A stretch of DNA of 64,000 nt from Coriolopsis trogii (GCA_020543525.1 JAHYIO010000031.1:3348001-3412000), one strand, 5' to 3'. Numbered from the stretch's first letter, positions 1 to 13,137 are shown. The notes: a model not told the origin generated them from the sequence alone. A program made the numbers and translations.

Positions 1-2363
1 ATCTCAACGGTGTACCTGGTAAACCGTCGATCAGCACAGCAATCCCTCAATCATAGCAGGTCCGCTTACGAGACGATGAGCGGCGTGAATGCAATCTACA
101 CCAGCAATGAGGTTAGCTAGTAAATGCGGGAATGTATCAATCGACATACGTCATCTGAAGAAAGAACGGTCAGCCCATGAGTCTGTTACCATTAAGCGAG
201 TACTCACAAAAGGCATAGAAAAGGACTGTCAATTCGCAGAGTCGACGATGTTGAGTGTATGCCATAGCACTGAGGAGACGGCCACTCACAGATCATGGCA
301 ACGAACGTATGCGCAGCGGTAATGTTCCCGTTCTTAGAGTAGAGCGCAAAGCAAGCCGTCTGCAGCACCCAGAAGACGAACATTCCTACAATGACGGTTC
401 AGAGGACGGTTCATTTCAAGCCCACGAATCTCGCACGTACCGATTGTGGACGCAATGAACAGCGGCCGCCTTCCGACCTTGTCGCAGAGCAGACCGGCGA
501 CGATGGCGATAAGGAAATTGTAGATGTTCAAGCAACCGTTCTATAGGAGCGGACCTCAGTGAGCAGCTGCTTCAAGAATATTCTCCATAGCACTCACAAT
601 CAGCAGCTGGGTGGTAGGATCGGTGACTATGGCGACACATGAGACTCGTGTAAGGTGATATCTTACGCAATGACTACTTACTGCCAATGGCATCGAAGAT
701 CTTGTTCATGTCTGCACAAAGTCAGCGTATGCCTGCATCCCTTCTACGATGCACTGCTTACAGTAGGCACTAAGCAACCACGTCCCGGTTAGCCACACAT
801 CGCCAAGCGCATATGACGGGATAGACTCACATGAGGTTGTTCCCCGACCATTGCGAGAAGAACGCGATGGCGACCATGATCCGCAGACGCCTCCTGTTAC
901 CCGGGGTCTTGACGAGACTCAGCCAGCCAACGTTGGCCGCAACCTCCTTGTCGAATCTGATCGCGGCCCTGATCTCCTCGAATTCATACTCAACGAGCGG
1001 ATCGTTCCTGAGTGCCGTTGTCGTTGAGTTCTCAGTGTAGTCCATCCGCGACAGTCCCGAACGTACCTGTCACCTCTCGCGTGGTAATAAGCAAGAACGT
1101 TGAGCGCCTCGGCTTCCCGGCCCTTCGAGCAGAGCCAACGAGGGGACTCGGGGATGAACCAGATGAGGAAGACCTGAATGACGGAAGGAAGCGCTTGAAT
1201 GGCGGATGGGATACGCCACGACCAGCTGGTGGGGACGTGGAAAGTTCCGAACGTCTAGCAGCACCGCAGCCATCAGTACCCTCCCGGAGCATGTCGTTCT
1301 AACAATAGACCAGTGAAATGAACGTACCGTCCAGGCAGCGCTATAGAGGGCGGATTCGATAACGGAGACGTGAGCTGGATCGTCGCTGGCAAAGTAGGGC
1401 CGGCGGGCCGGTACTTACATGATACTACCCAAGAACCTACGTGTCGGAAAGTAGACGGACGGGAGGTGAGCGGAAGACGTGAGAGCATGGAGAGTGTGAA
1501 CAGATCGACGCACCAGAGGGTATTGTATAGCGAGGTTGCAGGCGCACGTTGGGTCGGATACGCAATCTCCGAAATGAGCACCGGAGCCGCGGCCGCTGCA
1601 AACGTGAGCCCAAAGCCGATCAAGAACCTGCGTGAAGTGGAAGGTACAGTGAGCCTCTCACGACATGCGCTCCACGGCTGGATTCCGAGAAGACGAAAGA
1701 AGACGGGATCAATGACAAGACGTACCGTGCTCCGATGAACATGCCCACGGAGTTGGAGGCTGTCTGCAATACGGTCGCAATGCACATAATCACCGCGCCG
1801 AAGAGGACGGCAGCTCGGCGACCCAGGCCGTCTGACATATATGGGGAGAACGGGTACGCGGCGAGACAGCCGATGTTCTGAGGGTTAGGGAACGAAAAGA
1901 GGGTGTCAGACTTCTCGCAACGTTCCGGGCCGGATTCGTACGGACCTGAATGGCACTCAAGAGTCCGAGCTAGGATAGGAGATCGTTGAGCTTGAGCTTG
2001 TTGAGGTAGCTCACAACGAGGCGACTCACCTTTCCGCCGCTCGGATAGTTGAATGCGCTGTTCCATTGTGGGAGGGACTGAAGACCATCTACAAATGTGA
2101 TTAGGATAGCGAGGAAGGCAAATGTCGGTTACATACTCATCATGCTGCCATCGTATCCATTCGTCGTCGACGTGATTAGCCTAAATTGTGCAGCACCGGT
2201 CGGTAAGCTATTCCATGGGTGAATGAAAATGCACGACGTACATAAGAGCAATGCACATGTTGAGCTTCACGAGCCGTGAGTTCTTCCACCATGGCTTTGA
2301 CCTGTCAATGAGGTGCGCGTATGCATTTCCACTATCAGCCGTTACAGCAGCAGGTCCACCCAT
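1..2363 (-). CDS. MFS sugar transporter (lactose permease/hexose type), 3' end cut by window edge
   Basis: Proton-coupled sugar uptake at the plasma membrane is the usual role of this family. The start ATG is at 2363-2361 and opens MGGPAAVTADSGNAYAH, followed by the pre-TM1 segment WWKNSRLVKLNMCIAL. Exons then read SPYMSDGLGRRAAVLFGA (the TM2-TM3 signature D-x-x-GRR), APVLISEIAYPTQRA (the TM4-TM5 loop), IPESPRWL (the mid-loop PESPRW motif), a cytosolic loop ending FFSQWSGNNLM, CDKVGRRPLFIAS (the second GRR motif), and finally FYDIAFTPLIVS then YTVEI at the edge. About ten short introns split the gene. The last helices and the stop lie beyond base 1. No broken frame was seen. Family assignment is firm; the substrate cannot be read from sequence. 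Confidence 0.88.
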
Positions 2364-4727
2364 GTTGACAGTCGAGTTAGATCGAAGTATCGAGCCGCAG
2401 AGAATAGTTGCTGAGGCTGTGAGAGAGGGAGAACAGCGAAAGTAGAGAGGAGAGATCTTCCGGCGTCCGACGAGGTGTTATGAGTCCGGTAGCAGATGGA
2501 CAGACGGACGGCTGACCGCAGATGGGTGCGTAGCTACGGAGTCGTAAAGAACAGATGCGTCCAGCAGGGTGTTGCACGATCTTTATCAGTTCTCGCGAGC
2601 ATGCGTGCAGGCATTGCGTCCGAGGTTCGAGAAGCGGCACGGAGGAATGTCGCGAGAAGCTTGGGCGAGTCCCAGCGTACGGTGGGCACGACTGTATGCA
2701 CCGTGGAGAGATAGGACCGCAGGCTGAGTGTAGGATGTGATTCCGGGCATGATTCTCCTCGCACCAATGCAGAAGACGGGTGGAAGAGGAAATGCCGACG
2801 AGCGTGTGGCCTTCGAGCGACGATGCTCTGACGGCGTTTGAGCGCCCATTAAGACGTCCCGCCAGTGCTGATCCTGGACAAGGCTGATTTGTACCAGAAC
2901 GAGATGTCGACAGTTTTATGCGATATTAAATGGAGAAGAGATGTGCGCTCTTGCTGGAGCTGGGTGTTTGCTGATGGCTGGTGAGACTATGTGGGCGAAG
3001 CCTCCCGAGGATTCTCCAGCCTAGCATGGATGCAGAGGATAACTGCGTACCGCTTGATGGCCGTGTAGCTTCAAGCGACGATTCGAGGATGGTTTGAGAG
3101 CGTGCTGGACGATCTGGGCTAGGATGTCATGTTATCCGAGGAACGACGTGAGCAAATGTCACGTATGAGATAGAGCGGTCCCACACTCACATTCGGTAAC
3201 TGCAGGACCAACGGCCGCTTTCCCAGACATGATTGTGACTATCTTGAGCTACGACTGCAATCGATGAGAGTATAAACGTCAGGCAAAGGGCATCATACTC
3301 GGGCCATTGCTAGGATCGAGTGGAGCGATTTCCCATAGAGACGGCGCACTGTCTCCAAGACACTGCACGGGCCGGTAGTGAGAGATTCGTGAGCGTCATA
3401 GAAGGTGGCAAAGAGGGCGACCTGGTTCCCGAATATACCCCTTGGACGCGAGGTGACGAAGATCCGGCAGCAGAGAACCTGATAATAGTAGGGCCGCTGG
3501 GCACACCTGGATTACGTAGGTATTGTACTGAATAAATCGCCAGATTGAGAGGCGCGCATCAGTCGGGCTTGCGCCCTCCTTCAACGCGCAGGGGCAAATG
3601 GCAGCGTGAAGTCCGAAGAGTGACAGTCGGGGGCTCTCAGGTAGTCACGGTCACCTGTGACGTGCGGGAAAGCGTAGTGTTACCGTCACTTTGCAGAGTG
3701 ACTTTTGCCCCCCTTCTTTCTGAGTGTAACGCCGTGATATGACTGATGTGACCCGCACGCGAGCGTGATGTTACCGTCACTTTGCAGCGTGATTTCTCCC
3801 CCCTAAACCTCGGCTTACTTCGTAATCCAGGAATTGGAGGGATACGCTATAGCTTCGACATGTATGATAAGCATTCAGACGGGATTCTTCCCTGTTCGCG
3901 AATGCCAAGAGCCTCGAGAAGACCAATGACGAGCTTGAAGCGCATAGGTTGCGACTATGGGCCATGGCATGCAATGCCGATCCTTAGTCGCATACAGCGA
4001 TAACCAACTCAATTCGTGTTCTGCAGCATCAAACAGTTTCCAGCGTACTATGACCATGTGAAAGTGAATCGCAGCTGAGCATACGTACTTTGCTTTTGTT
4101 CGGCCTGATTTGTGCAGCTAGATCACGATTTAGTTATAGCCACCAGCCTCACTCATCGGTCAGCACACATGCGCTACCTCAGCAGAGGTCGTTGATGCCA
4201 GAGGGGTGCCGGTGACTCTGGTATGGGAGTCGGACGGTGCGGAGAACGCCGGCCGCATCAGACGGTCTGTTGGGCGCTCAGTCATGGAACGCTCTGCCTC
4301 TACTGGGCGCTTTTGCTCTTGATGTTTATTCGACTTGGACAATCTCATTCTGAGCATGAATCCAGGCAGCCACCGGGTGCAAATACAAGCCAGAGGACAT
4401 ATAGGCTACCACTACTGTGCCAAGCAAACTTCTACTGGCAAATCGACACGTGTAAATGCATGATGAGGACGTTGGACTCGTCGATGGCGACAAAATTTCA
4501 TAGCGTACGGTACATGCTCAGGCGAACGAGTAGCTCACAAATTCATATAGAGACTGACCATGTTTACGCTGACCGAGGATTCGTAGGTTTCGAGGTTGTG
4601 GGGCACGAATCACACGTGATCGCGTTCAACTGCCTACGTCATGACACAAGCTACCTCGTCGGTATGCCCTCCATCTCTGGGCCGCTTGAGCTGTGCTGCT
4701 ACCTCCTTCGTCTCTACTGCGATCAAC
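2364..4727. other. Gene-poor stretch upstream of the sugar transporter and of the HAM1-like gene
   Basis: No open frame here has coding character or recognisable motifs, and the small ORFs on both strands overlap one another. The part next to 2364 must hold the transporter promoter, and the part next to 4727 the HAM1-like promoter. The only structured sequence I see is the direct repeat around 3671-3803. Confidence 0.6.
3671..3803. repeat. Pair of about 43-bp direct repeats, each with a small hairpin
   Basis: Copy 1 (3671-3713) and copy 2 (3761-3803) share GTTACCGTCACTTTGCAG and then a GTGA plus a C-rich run. They lie about 90 bp apart. Inside each copy TCACT and (A/C)GTGA face each other around TTTGCAG and could form a short stem. 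Just upstream, at about 3640-3661, GTCAC and GTGAC motifs recur. No coding sequence is linked to them. They could be the footprint of a decayed mobile element or a protein-binding array. Confidence 0.5.
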
Positions 4728-7700
4728 ATGGGTATCGTCTCCTCCTGCTGCACGCCCCGCCGACACTCAGCAGACTCTGCCTCCGACCGCGAGCCCCTCC
4801 TTTCGCAGACGAACACGCCAGGTCGCATACCCTCTTACTCCAATAACTCGCTCCCTCAGCCTCGCAATCAGCTAGATGTGCTTGCAGACATCATTGCTGC
4901 CGTACACGCTGGCAAGCTTCCTTCTCAGGAACAGGTGAACGGTGCACTTAGAAGAGCGCTGGCCTCCGAGATCCTGGCCCCTGCCTCATGGTCGACAAAT
5001 GGGGAGTCTCACCTCCCAATCTATGACCAAGCCCTTGCCGATTCTTGGCAGACAGTCCTCCGAAATACAAGGGATGCCTGTCAGGCCGCACTAGAATTCG
5101 GGTCAGAAAAGAATAGTGAGTCCGCATCCGTCAGAGGCTGCGAGCGCCCACTCTTATGCTTGCTTATAGATGACGACAGGTTTCAAGACCTAGTGTATCA
5201 ACTACGAAGTGTGACTTCCGTACCTCTGCATGCCGACGTTGCTGTTGAAGCTACCAAGCCGGGTCACGTCGACATGGACGCCTTGGGTGAAATTATCAGT
5301 TCCGCCTTGTTTGTCCTGATACTTGACTAACTCATTGTATAAGAACGCGCAGTGCCATCACCGCAAGAAGTTCAAATGGACGCTGCAGTCCTCCTTCGAG
5401 CTGTGTATATCCTCCTTTATACCCTCTTGACCTCCGCGGCCTTCCGCCTTATCCTCGCCGATCTCTTGCTCATAGCTCGAGAGACTGCAGCTGATATTGC
5501 AGCGCATGTGGAACATGTAGCGGGAACCATCGCAAGAGTTGCAGAGAACATCGAAGGGTCCGTACGTCCCGGTGGGGGTACGGATGACGATGTCAAACGC
5601 ACCGCATCGGAAGCTGGCGAGGTCATATCCGGTGAAATCGCAGGCGAGGGGGTCGTAGTCGATCACCTCAATGACATTCAAGCAAGACTCCGGGATCAGA
5701 CCCCAGAACAGATAAAGCAGACCATGATCAGCCGTTTGCAGGAGGTCTGTGCGGGCGTCGTTTCTTACTTATGACCCAGATCTTATTCGATGAGATCTAC
5801 AGACTATAGCCCGTGCACATAGGCAGCCATCGTTTCAAGCCGCTCTCCGTACCATCCTCGTCCTCTTCCGCAAGTATGCGTCGAAGCTTCGCGCCACCGT
5901 TTCCGTGGCCTCGACGACCGAAGCTCCCACCATCAAGCTCACACCTCTCCTCTGGGCAGACCCCCCGCTCGCGCGTACTCTGGAAGACGTAAAAATCCTC
6001 TTCTCCCGCATAGCAGCAGGGTATTCGCTCGACCCGCTCGTGGACGCCTTCGCCGCATTCGCAACTGACATACTTTCTGCGCCCCTCGAAGCCGCCTCGG
6101 AATCCGACAGCACGCATAGGACCGCGATGCGCGAGTGGTTCTCCGCCCTTGGCGAATGGCTCGACCGCGCACTGGCCGATCCAGCGTATGCGACATCGCA
6201 AGCGGGTAAGGTCCGCATCGACGTGCTGTACGACCAGGCGCGGCGCACTGCCACAGAGGCACTGGCGGACCCGGAGGCGCGTTGGGTTGACCACCTGCGC
6301 ACCCTCCTCGCCGAGCTCGATGCGTTCGTGCGCCATCTACGCGATGACCGCACTACGCAACGACTCGTCGGTGCCCTGTCTGAGCTGGCCATCTCGCTCG
6401 CCGACGCTGGACTGGGGACCGCCTCAGCTGCTCCGACGAAGATGGCGAAGGCGGCGCAAGAGGCGAGGAGGGACGCGTTGAGATCGTTTGTGCTATGGCT
6501 CCTTCCGCGCGTCCTGCGCGCGGCGAGCGCGATCCCTATGCCGCGCGTAGAGTTTGTGAGCAACACGGTCGAAGCTGCGGTCGACGCGCTCCTCCTGACC
6601 GCGCCGCGAAGCCGGGGATCGGAATCAGGAGCGGCGAGGCGCGAGGCCTTGGGGATGCAGGCGTCCCTCGTACCGGACCGGGTACGCGTTGAGAGCTGGA
6701 ACGAGGTCGTCGTCGAGCTGGACAACACCCCACACGGTTCTGGCCATGCGAGAAGCGCGAGCTCGCTGATGACTCTCTTAGCCGGGACAGGATCGTCGCC
6801 GTCGGGTCCGGGAGGGGCGAACACAACCGGACAGAGCCGAGCGGAGACGCAGATGCGGACGAGAGTGCGCGCGCATGTCGAGGGGATGCGCGTGTCTGCG
6901 CACGACGTCGCGTACTATGTCCGATACAACGGCGCGCAGTGTTGTGGTGCGCCCGTGCCCGGCACTGCTTACGAGGATGAGGGCTTGATCAGCATCGACG
7001 TTGGCGTTCCCGACTTCGCCTCTTCTTCTGAGACCAGCTCCGGGGCAGTAGGGGGTGCGGGCGGGCTGAGCATCGACGTCGAACTCGAGCTGGAGTCCTC
7101 CTCCAGACCTTCCCCGTCCCAAGGATGGAGCCTCGCCTCGTTCTTCATGCCTAGCAGCGGATCATCCGCCATCACAGACTCTAGGAAACCAGAACCGCTG
7201 TTCAGAGTCACGGACGTGCGGGCGGACGTGCCAGGGCTCCGCATCGGGGTGGCGCGGAGCCGGCACTGGCTGCTCAACGCGCTGCTCGTACAGCCGCTGG
7301 CGGCTCCTTTGGCTCGCGCTGCCGCGCGTTGGGTCTTGGCCGCGCAGATCAGGGGCGCGCTGGAGGCGGTTGCGGAGTTTGGGGGGAGAGTGCGGGGTGG
7401 AGCGTGGGATAGAGCAAGGGCAAGGGCCGAGACGCCTGATGCGGCTGAGGACGAAGACGGGGATGAGGATGTGGAGCCTCAGCCGAGCGTGGAGGACTGG
7501 TGGGACGCGCTCGCGGAGGAGGTCGGGCTCACCGCGAAGACCGACGAGGACGAGGACAAGGACGATGATGGGTCCGAGGACACGGATGCGGACGTCGATG
7601 AGGACGGAGAGGCGGACGAGACGGCCCCACTCGTCAAGAGCCATACGCGCGCGACAGTGCGAGGGGTCGTGCACACCACCGTCACCCAAGCCTCGCCTGA

Positions 7701-8016
7701 CGCTGAACCTGAGGAGAGCGTGCTCGCCGTCGGCTTGGGCGCGCAGGTCCTCCCGGGCAAGGGCGGACCGTACGGCAGCGACGGGGCTGACGGAGCGAAT
7801 GTGAAGGTGCGTGCCGTGGAGGAGGCGAGAGAGGCTGTTGCGGATGTCGCGCGTGTGGAGGAAGATGCGGAGGATGCGCTCAGGGAAGGTGTCCAGAGGG
7901 CTGTGGAGGTCCGGGAGGAAGTTGTGCAGGCGGAGGCGAGGGAGCAGGTGAGGGCGCGGGTCGAGCGGCGGCGGAGAGGGTGGAGGAGCGCTGCGTTCGA
8001 TGCGCTAGGTCTGTAG
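4728..8016 (+). CDS. HAM1-like fungal protein (DUF5923 type), predicted N-terminally acylated
   Basis: I recognise the architecture of the fungal HAM1_N/HAM1_C family, long proteins of poorly defined function. The best model has three exons, 4728-5286, 5353-5744 and 5827-8016, joined in frame by introns of 66 and 82 bp, giving about 1,046 residues. The first intron was chosen because it removes the stop at 5328-5330 and restores VPSPQEV. The protein starts MGIVSSCC, which fits N-myristoylation (G2, S6) followed by palmitoylatable cysteines, so membrane attachment is likely. Mid-protein there is a helical repeat-rich section (DLLLIARETAADIAA). Near residue 850 there is an acidic low-complexity run of Asp and Glu, and the C-terminus is a Glu/Arg/Val-rich helix. 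Exon 3 is strongly GC-rich. The family call comes from overall pattern, not from a search. Confidence 0.75.
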
Positions 8017-8455
8017 ATATATCGGTGGCTGTTCGTGCTCTACATGGGAAGGGGTAGAGCCGATACACTCGTACGGTTCCGTCATCATCCGCGTACTCAC
8101 CATACAGGCCTTCGTCTCGGCACAATCGCCTTTTAGAAAGTTTGGTATCGCCGGAGTCAAATCGTCAACTCTCTCTAATCCCTTGCTCGAGAACATTTGG
8201 ATGTGAGAAGAGTTGACATTCTCCAGACTTGATCACGACACCGGCCGCGGACTTCCTCACTGTCACTGGCACATTTGTGACTCAGAACTTTGCGCGCGAG
8301 CGTTCAGCAAGGATCTTTTGACACCTCTGCAGAATGTTATATATCATATCATATCAATCACGACCCATTCAGTCTACTATATAGATAAGAGCGAATCCAT
8401 CAGCGGACCGGGCTTGAGGAGCGTTTTTACCAAACTACGGAACATACGGACGATT
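8017..8455. other. Convergent 3' intergenic region
   Basis: This stretch lies between the stops of the HAM1-like gene (+) and paralogue A (-). It has AT-rich runs around 8337-8390 that could serve 3' processing. I see no gene or clear terminator motif. Confidence 0.5.
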
Positions 8456-11400
8456 CTAGCTCCGTGACGCCGTCAATGATGCGAGGAGCTCCTTCACCAG
8501 TCCTTCGAGCGATTCAAGGCGAGTCACGATGTCGCCTGATTTTGCTTCTATCTGTGCCATACGGTCCTCGAGCGACGGTTTCGTCTCCTCCGAGTTTGCT
8601 TCGACAGGTGCTTGTTCAACGGGAACGAGCGTAACGAAGAGCCACCAGTGGCGCTGGTCCACAAGGGACAGGTCGGGCGCGCCCCGCTCGCACAGCCAGG
8701 GTTGCTCCCGCTGAACGCGACTGTTGCATTTAAAGCAAAGGACTCCTTCTCCCGGTTCTGCAAGTGAAGTCCGTCAGGGAGGGCATGGAGTAGGGACAGG
8801 GGAAGATGGTGATAGAACACTCGCCTCCGACGGTGAGACTGAAGTAAGGCGGATCAATGACCTTTGACCCGCAAATGATGCAGGGCAGTCCGCCGTCCCT
8901 CCGTTTCATCTCCTCTAAAGTAGCGGAAAGATGTAGTTTGGCGTCCGAGAGGATCCGGTGAAGGTATGACCTCCACAGTGGCCATCGTAACTGAAGGAGA
9001 TGATGGTCGGGAGTGTGTGTCTTGCCGGAGGCCGTGACAATGGTCTTGTTCGATGAGGAGCATGTCCAGCAGAGATCCACCGTATCGTCTATGGTGTCTT
9101 CTGTACATTCGATGCACAAAAAGCGCGTTGACATTGCCGACTTATTGACTCCGCAACCATCGCAATACACCCTGCCAGTGGAGATGTGCCCATTAGCCAT
9201 CTGCCAATCTCTCAACATGGCTCATTGAACCAACCAGTGGTAGACGGTTCGTCGGTCTGTGAACGCCCATATTGCCCGCCAGAGACGGAGATCATCCGGG
9301 TGTATTCCCCTGATCACACGCACCCAGTCAACCGCGTCCTCATAACGTTGGAAGTAGCCGTTGTCGGATTGTACTAGCGACAATTTGATGTAGCTCTTGC
9401 GTTGCTCTCGCCTTTGCTGGAGTCTCTTCTTTGTCAAGGTCCTCGAGCGAACCGTGCAGAGGGTGGCGTCAATGGCGAGTTTCCACAGCGCTCGAACACG
9501 GGTCTCCTTGAACAATTCGCGGGATGGGCATATGTACTGGACGGAACGCCGTATCATCAGGAACGTGCCAATTATGGGGGTGTCTGTTGAAGAAAAGTTA
9601 ACACGATTCTCGTTCACGTGTCAAATCAACAATCGTCGGACCTTCGTTGTTACCTTGCGCATCATCTTCAATCATGGGAGCCGGAGTGTTCGTCACGTCA
9701 CTCGCGGGAGCTTCTGTGGGCGGCTGTCCGTCCGCAACCTGTTCTCTCTCGCGCTCTTCGACAGGCGAGCTCCTACACATCGGCGTGGTCAGTGATGGTA
9801 CGTAGGTCATATCATCGAGTGAACTCACGAAACTTCGGTGGCGGAGGGTACACGTCGATACCAATTTCCTTGATCACGACCACACTGACCTCTAATCTCG
9901 CTCGCCTCTGGCGTGATATGCTTCGCATGCCAGACAACATAGGCTTCCAGCTCTACGCTGTATATAGTCATCGTGAATTCGCCGCCGTCGCAGGTCCCTC
10001 GAACCGATATACAACCCAGCGCGTTGTCGCCAAAGCCGCAAAACGACCCGTCGGCATCATGAGTTGTGATTGTGAAAGGGAGGAGGTATCCGTTTCCGTC
10101 ATAGGTGTATGATGCAGTCCAATGGCCTATGAGAGAAAGAACGGCTGATGCGTCGATGGAAGCGAGGCCCATGCTCGTAGAGGAATAAGCAAAGTGATCT
10201 ATCTCCTCCGTCTGAGGTCCATAGTAAAGTGGTTGAATGTACGGTGCCGTGGTGCCTTCCTCGATACTGCTGGCAGTGGCACCTTCGTCCGTGCTTGTAG
10301 AGGAAACTCCGACAACTGATGGGAAAAGAGTGTCCCCGACCATGCTGTAATCGGTTCCCGGAGAGCGTATCCAGTTTGCGTTCTTCTCCGGAGATGCGTA
10401 GATGTATGACAGCTGGCGGCCACGCATGGAATAGGCATCAGCGGACGGCGTAAGATTCTGGGGCGTAGGCAACAGACATACCAGCCCATGGAAATACTTG
10501 CCCAGCTGCTCCCTCTCATCCAGATTCTGGAGTTTGTACACGGCTGCGATGCAGATCAGTGTCTCGCAAAGTAATACAGGACTGCTGCGGCCTACCTTGT
10601 AAGGTGCGAACATGGTACAAGAGAACATTCTGGACAACGCCCAGAGATAGCTCTATGACTTCGAGTTCACGCTCGTGCAACGTGACCGACTTCGCTTGTT
10701 GGCAGATATACAGACTTCTCCGCATGAGGAGAAATATGAGTGGGAGGAGATAGTTACGTGGGGACTACCAGAGAACATGTCAGCTCGACGCAACTGACCC
10801 GTAGGACCAAAAATGCGTACCTTCTCTATTCTCCGCAAACCAGCCACAATGGCGAGTGTGTTTTCGTCATCGATGTTGTACGCGACTGAGCGGAGGTTGC
10901 GCTCCATACGCTCCTCGCACTCTAGGATGTAGTCTTTAAACTTGGCGAAAGAGGCATCGGTGTCGAAAGCTGTGCTATCCCAATCACTCACATCCCGTAG
11001 GCCGGATAGGAGATTTTCCACAAACATTACTTCCTCAGACTTCACGAAGCGAGAGAGAGCCTTGCGATTCGCAGGGAGAGAGGCATACATTGAGAGAGCG
11101 ATGTCTGAGATGACCGCCCGGATGCGCCGGAAATACCACTGGGCAGCCATCTCATGCCCTGTTATCATGTTAGTGCGTATATACCGCGATCCAGTCAAGC
11201 TATATACCGTATGTCCAATATGCTATCCAGCGAGGGAGGCTGAGATCGCGTCAGAGGATGAGTCGGAATCTCGTTGGGATACGCCAAATCTCACCTCCAG
11301 TCATGTGGCCGGGCAGCCGTGAACGTATTGACTTCCTCGATGGTGACGAAGGAGGACCCGTCGTCATCAATTGCCTCTATAAGAGGCTGGACACGCGAGA

Positions 11401-13074
11401 GGGTGATAAACTGAAGAGCCCACTCGTCCTCGTGCGCGAGTTCGGAAATCTGCTTGATGGCCTGTTCCGTCGACGTGTTGTCATCTCTATCTGCATCTTT
11501 GGCAATATCGCGGATCGTTGCAAGCGCTGCCTGACTCCGTTCTGCGAAATGATCGCGGATGGCCAGTACGAGGCGACTGGCTTTCACGTGTCCTTTCCAA
11601 CCCTGGTACTTGTCAACATTGCGGCTCGAGCACACAGAGAATGGCATACGGACCATTTCCTTCCAAATGTGGTACATATCCTGTGAGCAAAAGATCCCGT
11701 GTTCAGACCACCCGACTGTGACTATGAGGCGAAAGATTCCTCTCACCTTGTCGCGGATGCGTGCATGCGGGCCTGCGAGGATGTTCTCGATGACACGGTC
11801 AGACTCGCGAGTGATCGTCCGATTCACTTCGTGTATCTGCTCCATCATGGCATTGAGCTTCTGATCGAAAACCTTGTTCTCGTCCAAGATCTGCTGGACG
11901 CCTTTTTCGAGCTCCTTCCGGAGTTCTGCCACCGTCAGGGTGAGCGGCGCATCGCCCCGCGCCCCTCTTTTACCAGCCTTCTCGTCCTTGTTGTCGCCAG
12001 CTTTCCGTCTCTCCAGGATGCGCTCGAGTAGCTTATCGTCGTTCTGTGCGGCCTCGATCTCCTTCTGCGCGGCCTCCATATCACTGGCCTGAGGGGCAAC
12101 CATCTCCATAATCTCGCGTTCCTGAGGAGGGCGCATGCGCTCAAACACAACCCTCATGAACGTCCCCATGTCGTCCTTCATTTGTTTCATGGTCGCGTTC
12201 ATGGTGGAAAGCGTGAGGTTCGTGGTGAGCAAGCTGACGCTGGCATGCATCTGGAGGTCGAATTGGATGGCCGCCTTGTGGTCTGCGAACTCTTGCGCGA
12301 CCTCTGCGAACTTCTCTTGCCATTTGAGGCTCATGAAGAACTTGACTGTTCCGGAGAATTGAGCGTGTGATAGACCGAGGGCGAAGATGGGAACGCACCG
12401 GCGGCGTGACGCTTTGTGTAGCTGTCGCAGAGCCTCGCGCAACGCTTGATGGTCTCGATGACATCGCCGAGCCGGTCCCGCAGTCGAACTTCGATAGATA
12501 TGCCGTCCGAGCCTTGAGGGTTCGTGAGGTCTTTCAAACTGACCATGGATGTCAGGCGCCGTATCGGATTGGACACAGGAGGCCAGAGACCCACATAGTA
12601 AGTATGCTCATCATGTCGCACATGGTGACATTGAGGGCGAGAACCCTGTCATCGTTCTCGCGCCTCGTCAGCTCGAGTTGTATGCCGGCTTTAAAGAGAG
12701 CAACCGCCGCTGCATGGACGTCAATGAGCGTCATATCTCATGCACATGTGTTGAGGACAGCACGTTTGATGAAAGGATGGATTTCCCCAACCACGTCTAA
12801 AATGGACGTAAGGGTCTTGCTCGTTGTGGCGAAGTGATTGACTTGATTCTTCACGATAGTGTACACCTCGGAAGCATATGGACTGTCCGTCACGGTAACA
12901 ATGGCGTTCTCTGATGATTCAATGAGATGTAGCAGACATGGGCGTTGATGGACGAGCATGGTGCATACCGACGGAGCGCAGTCGTCTGGCGGCCCCAACA
13001 GGCTGGTATGCTTGGCTGGCCTTGATGGCAGCGTCCGCCTCCTTGAGAGCGTTCTCGGAGAATTCAGTAGGCAT
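8456..13074 (-). CDS. Paralogue A: helical bundle - coiled coil - EF-hand - calycin-like - ZZ finger protein
   Basis: Sixteen exons can be chained in frame (13074-12969, 12910-12764, 12709-12595, 12538-12399, 12345-11747, 11680-11654, 11602-11295, 11239-11208, 11158-10821, 10764-10596, 10543-10482, 10412-9829, 9772-9642, 9583-9235, 9171-8825, 8757-8456). They give 3,756 nt, or 1,251 residues. The protein starts MPTEFSENALKEADAA. It then has a helical bundle (HPFIK, then LFKAGIQLELTRREND), a coiled coil (residues about 215-370), an EF-hand loop DDDGSSFVTIEE (about 457-468), a helical core (WYFRRIR, LPLIFLLM), a beta-rich domain from GHWTASYTYDG, a ZZ finger (YCDGCGVNK, CIECTEDT, CWTC, HTPDHH), a second Cys pair module and a C-terminal coiled coil. 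The last intron needs a GC-AG donor (GAG/GCGAGT at 8824), and the Cys after PPYF is Ser here. Function is unknown. Paralogues are B, C and D. Confidence 0.85.
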
Positions 13075-13129
13075 GGATGCGACTTCGGGGTAAAAGCGTC
13101 CACTCGGGCTCTGGACTTTCCTTCGCCTA

Positions 13130-13137
13130 CTTTTATA
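13130..13137 (-). promoter_or_regulatory. TATA box of paralogue A
   Basis: On the minus strand GATATAAAAGTAGG lies about 56 bp before the ATG at 13074. It is a good match to a basidiomycete TATA element. Paralogue B has a weaker TATAAGA (16900-16906), about 69 bp before its ATG. Confidence 0.55.

Noticed and set aside
4223..4846. 207-codon plus-strand frame
   Set aside because: It runs out of frame across the start of the HAM1-like gene, whose frame has the expected acylation signal and family text.
11291..12442. A single 383-residue protein inside paralogue A
   Set aside because: It reads through introns whose lengths happen to be multiples of three. The paralogues show clear splice sites at the same places.
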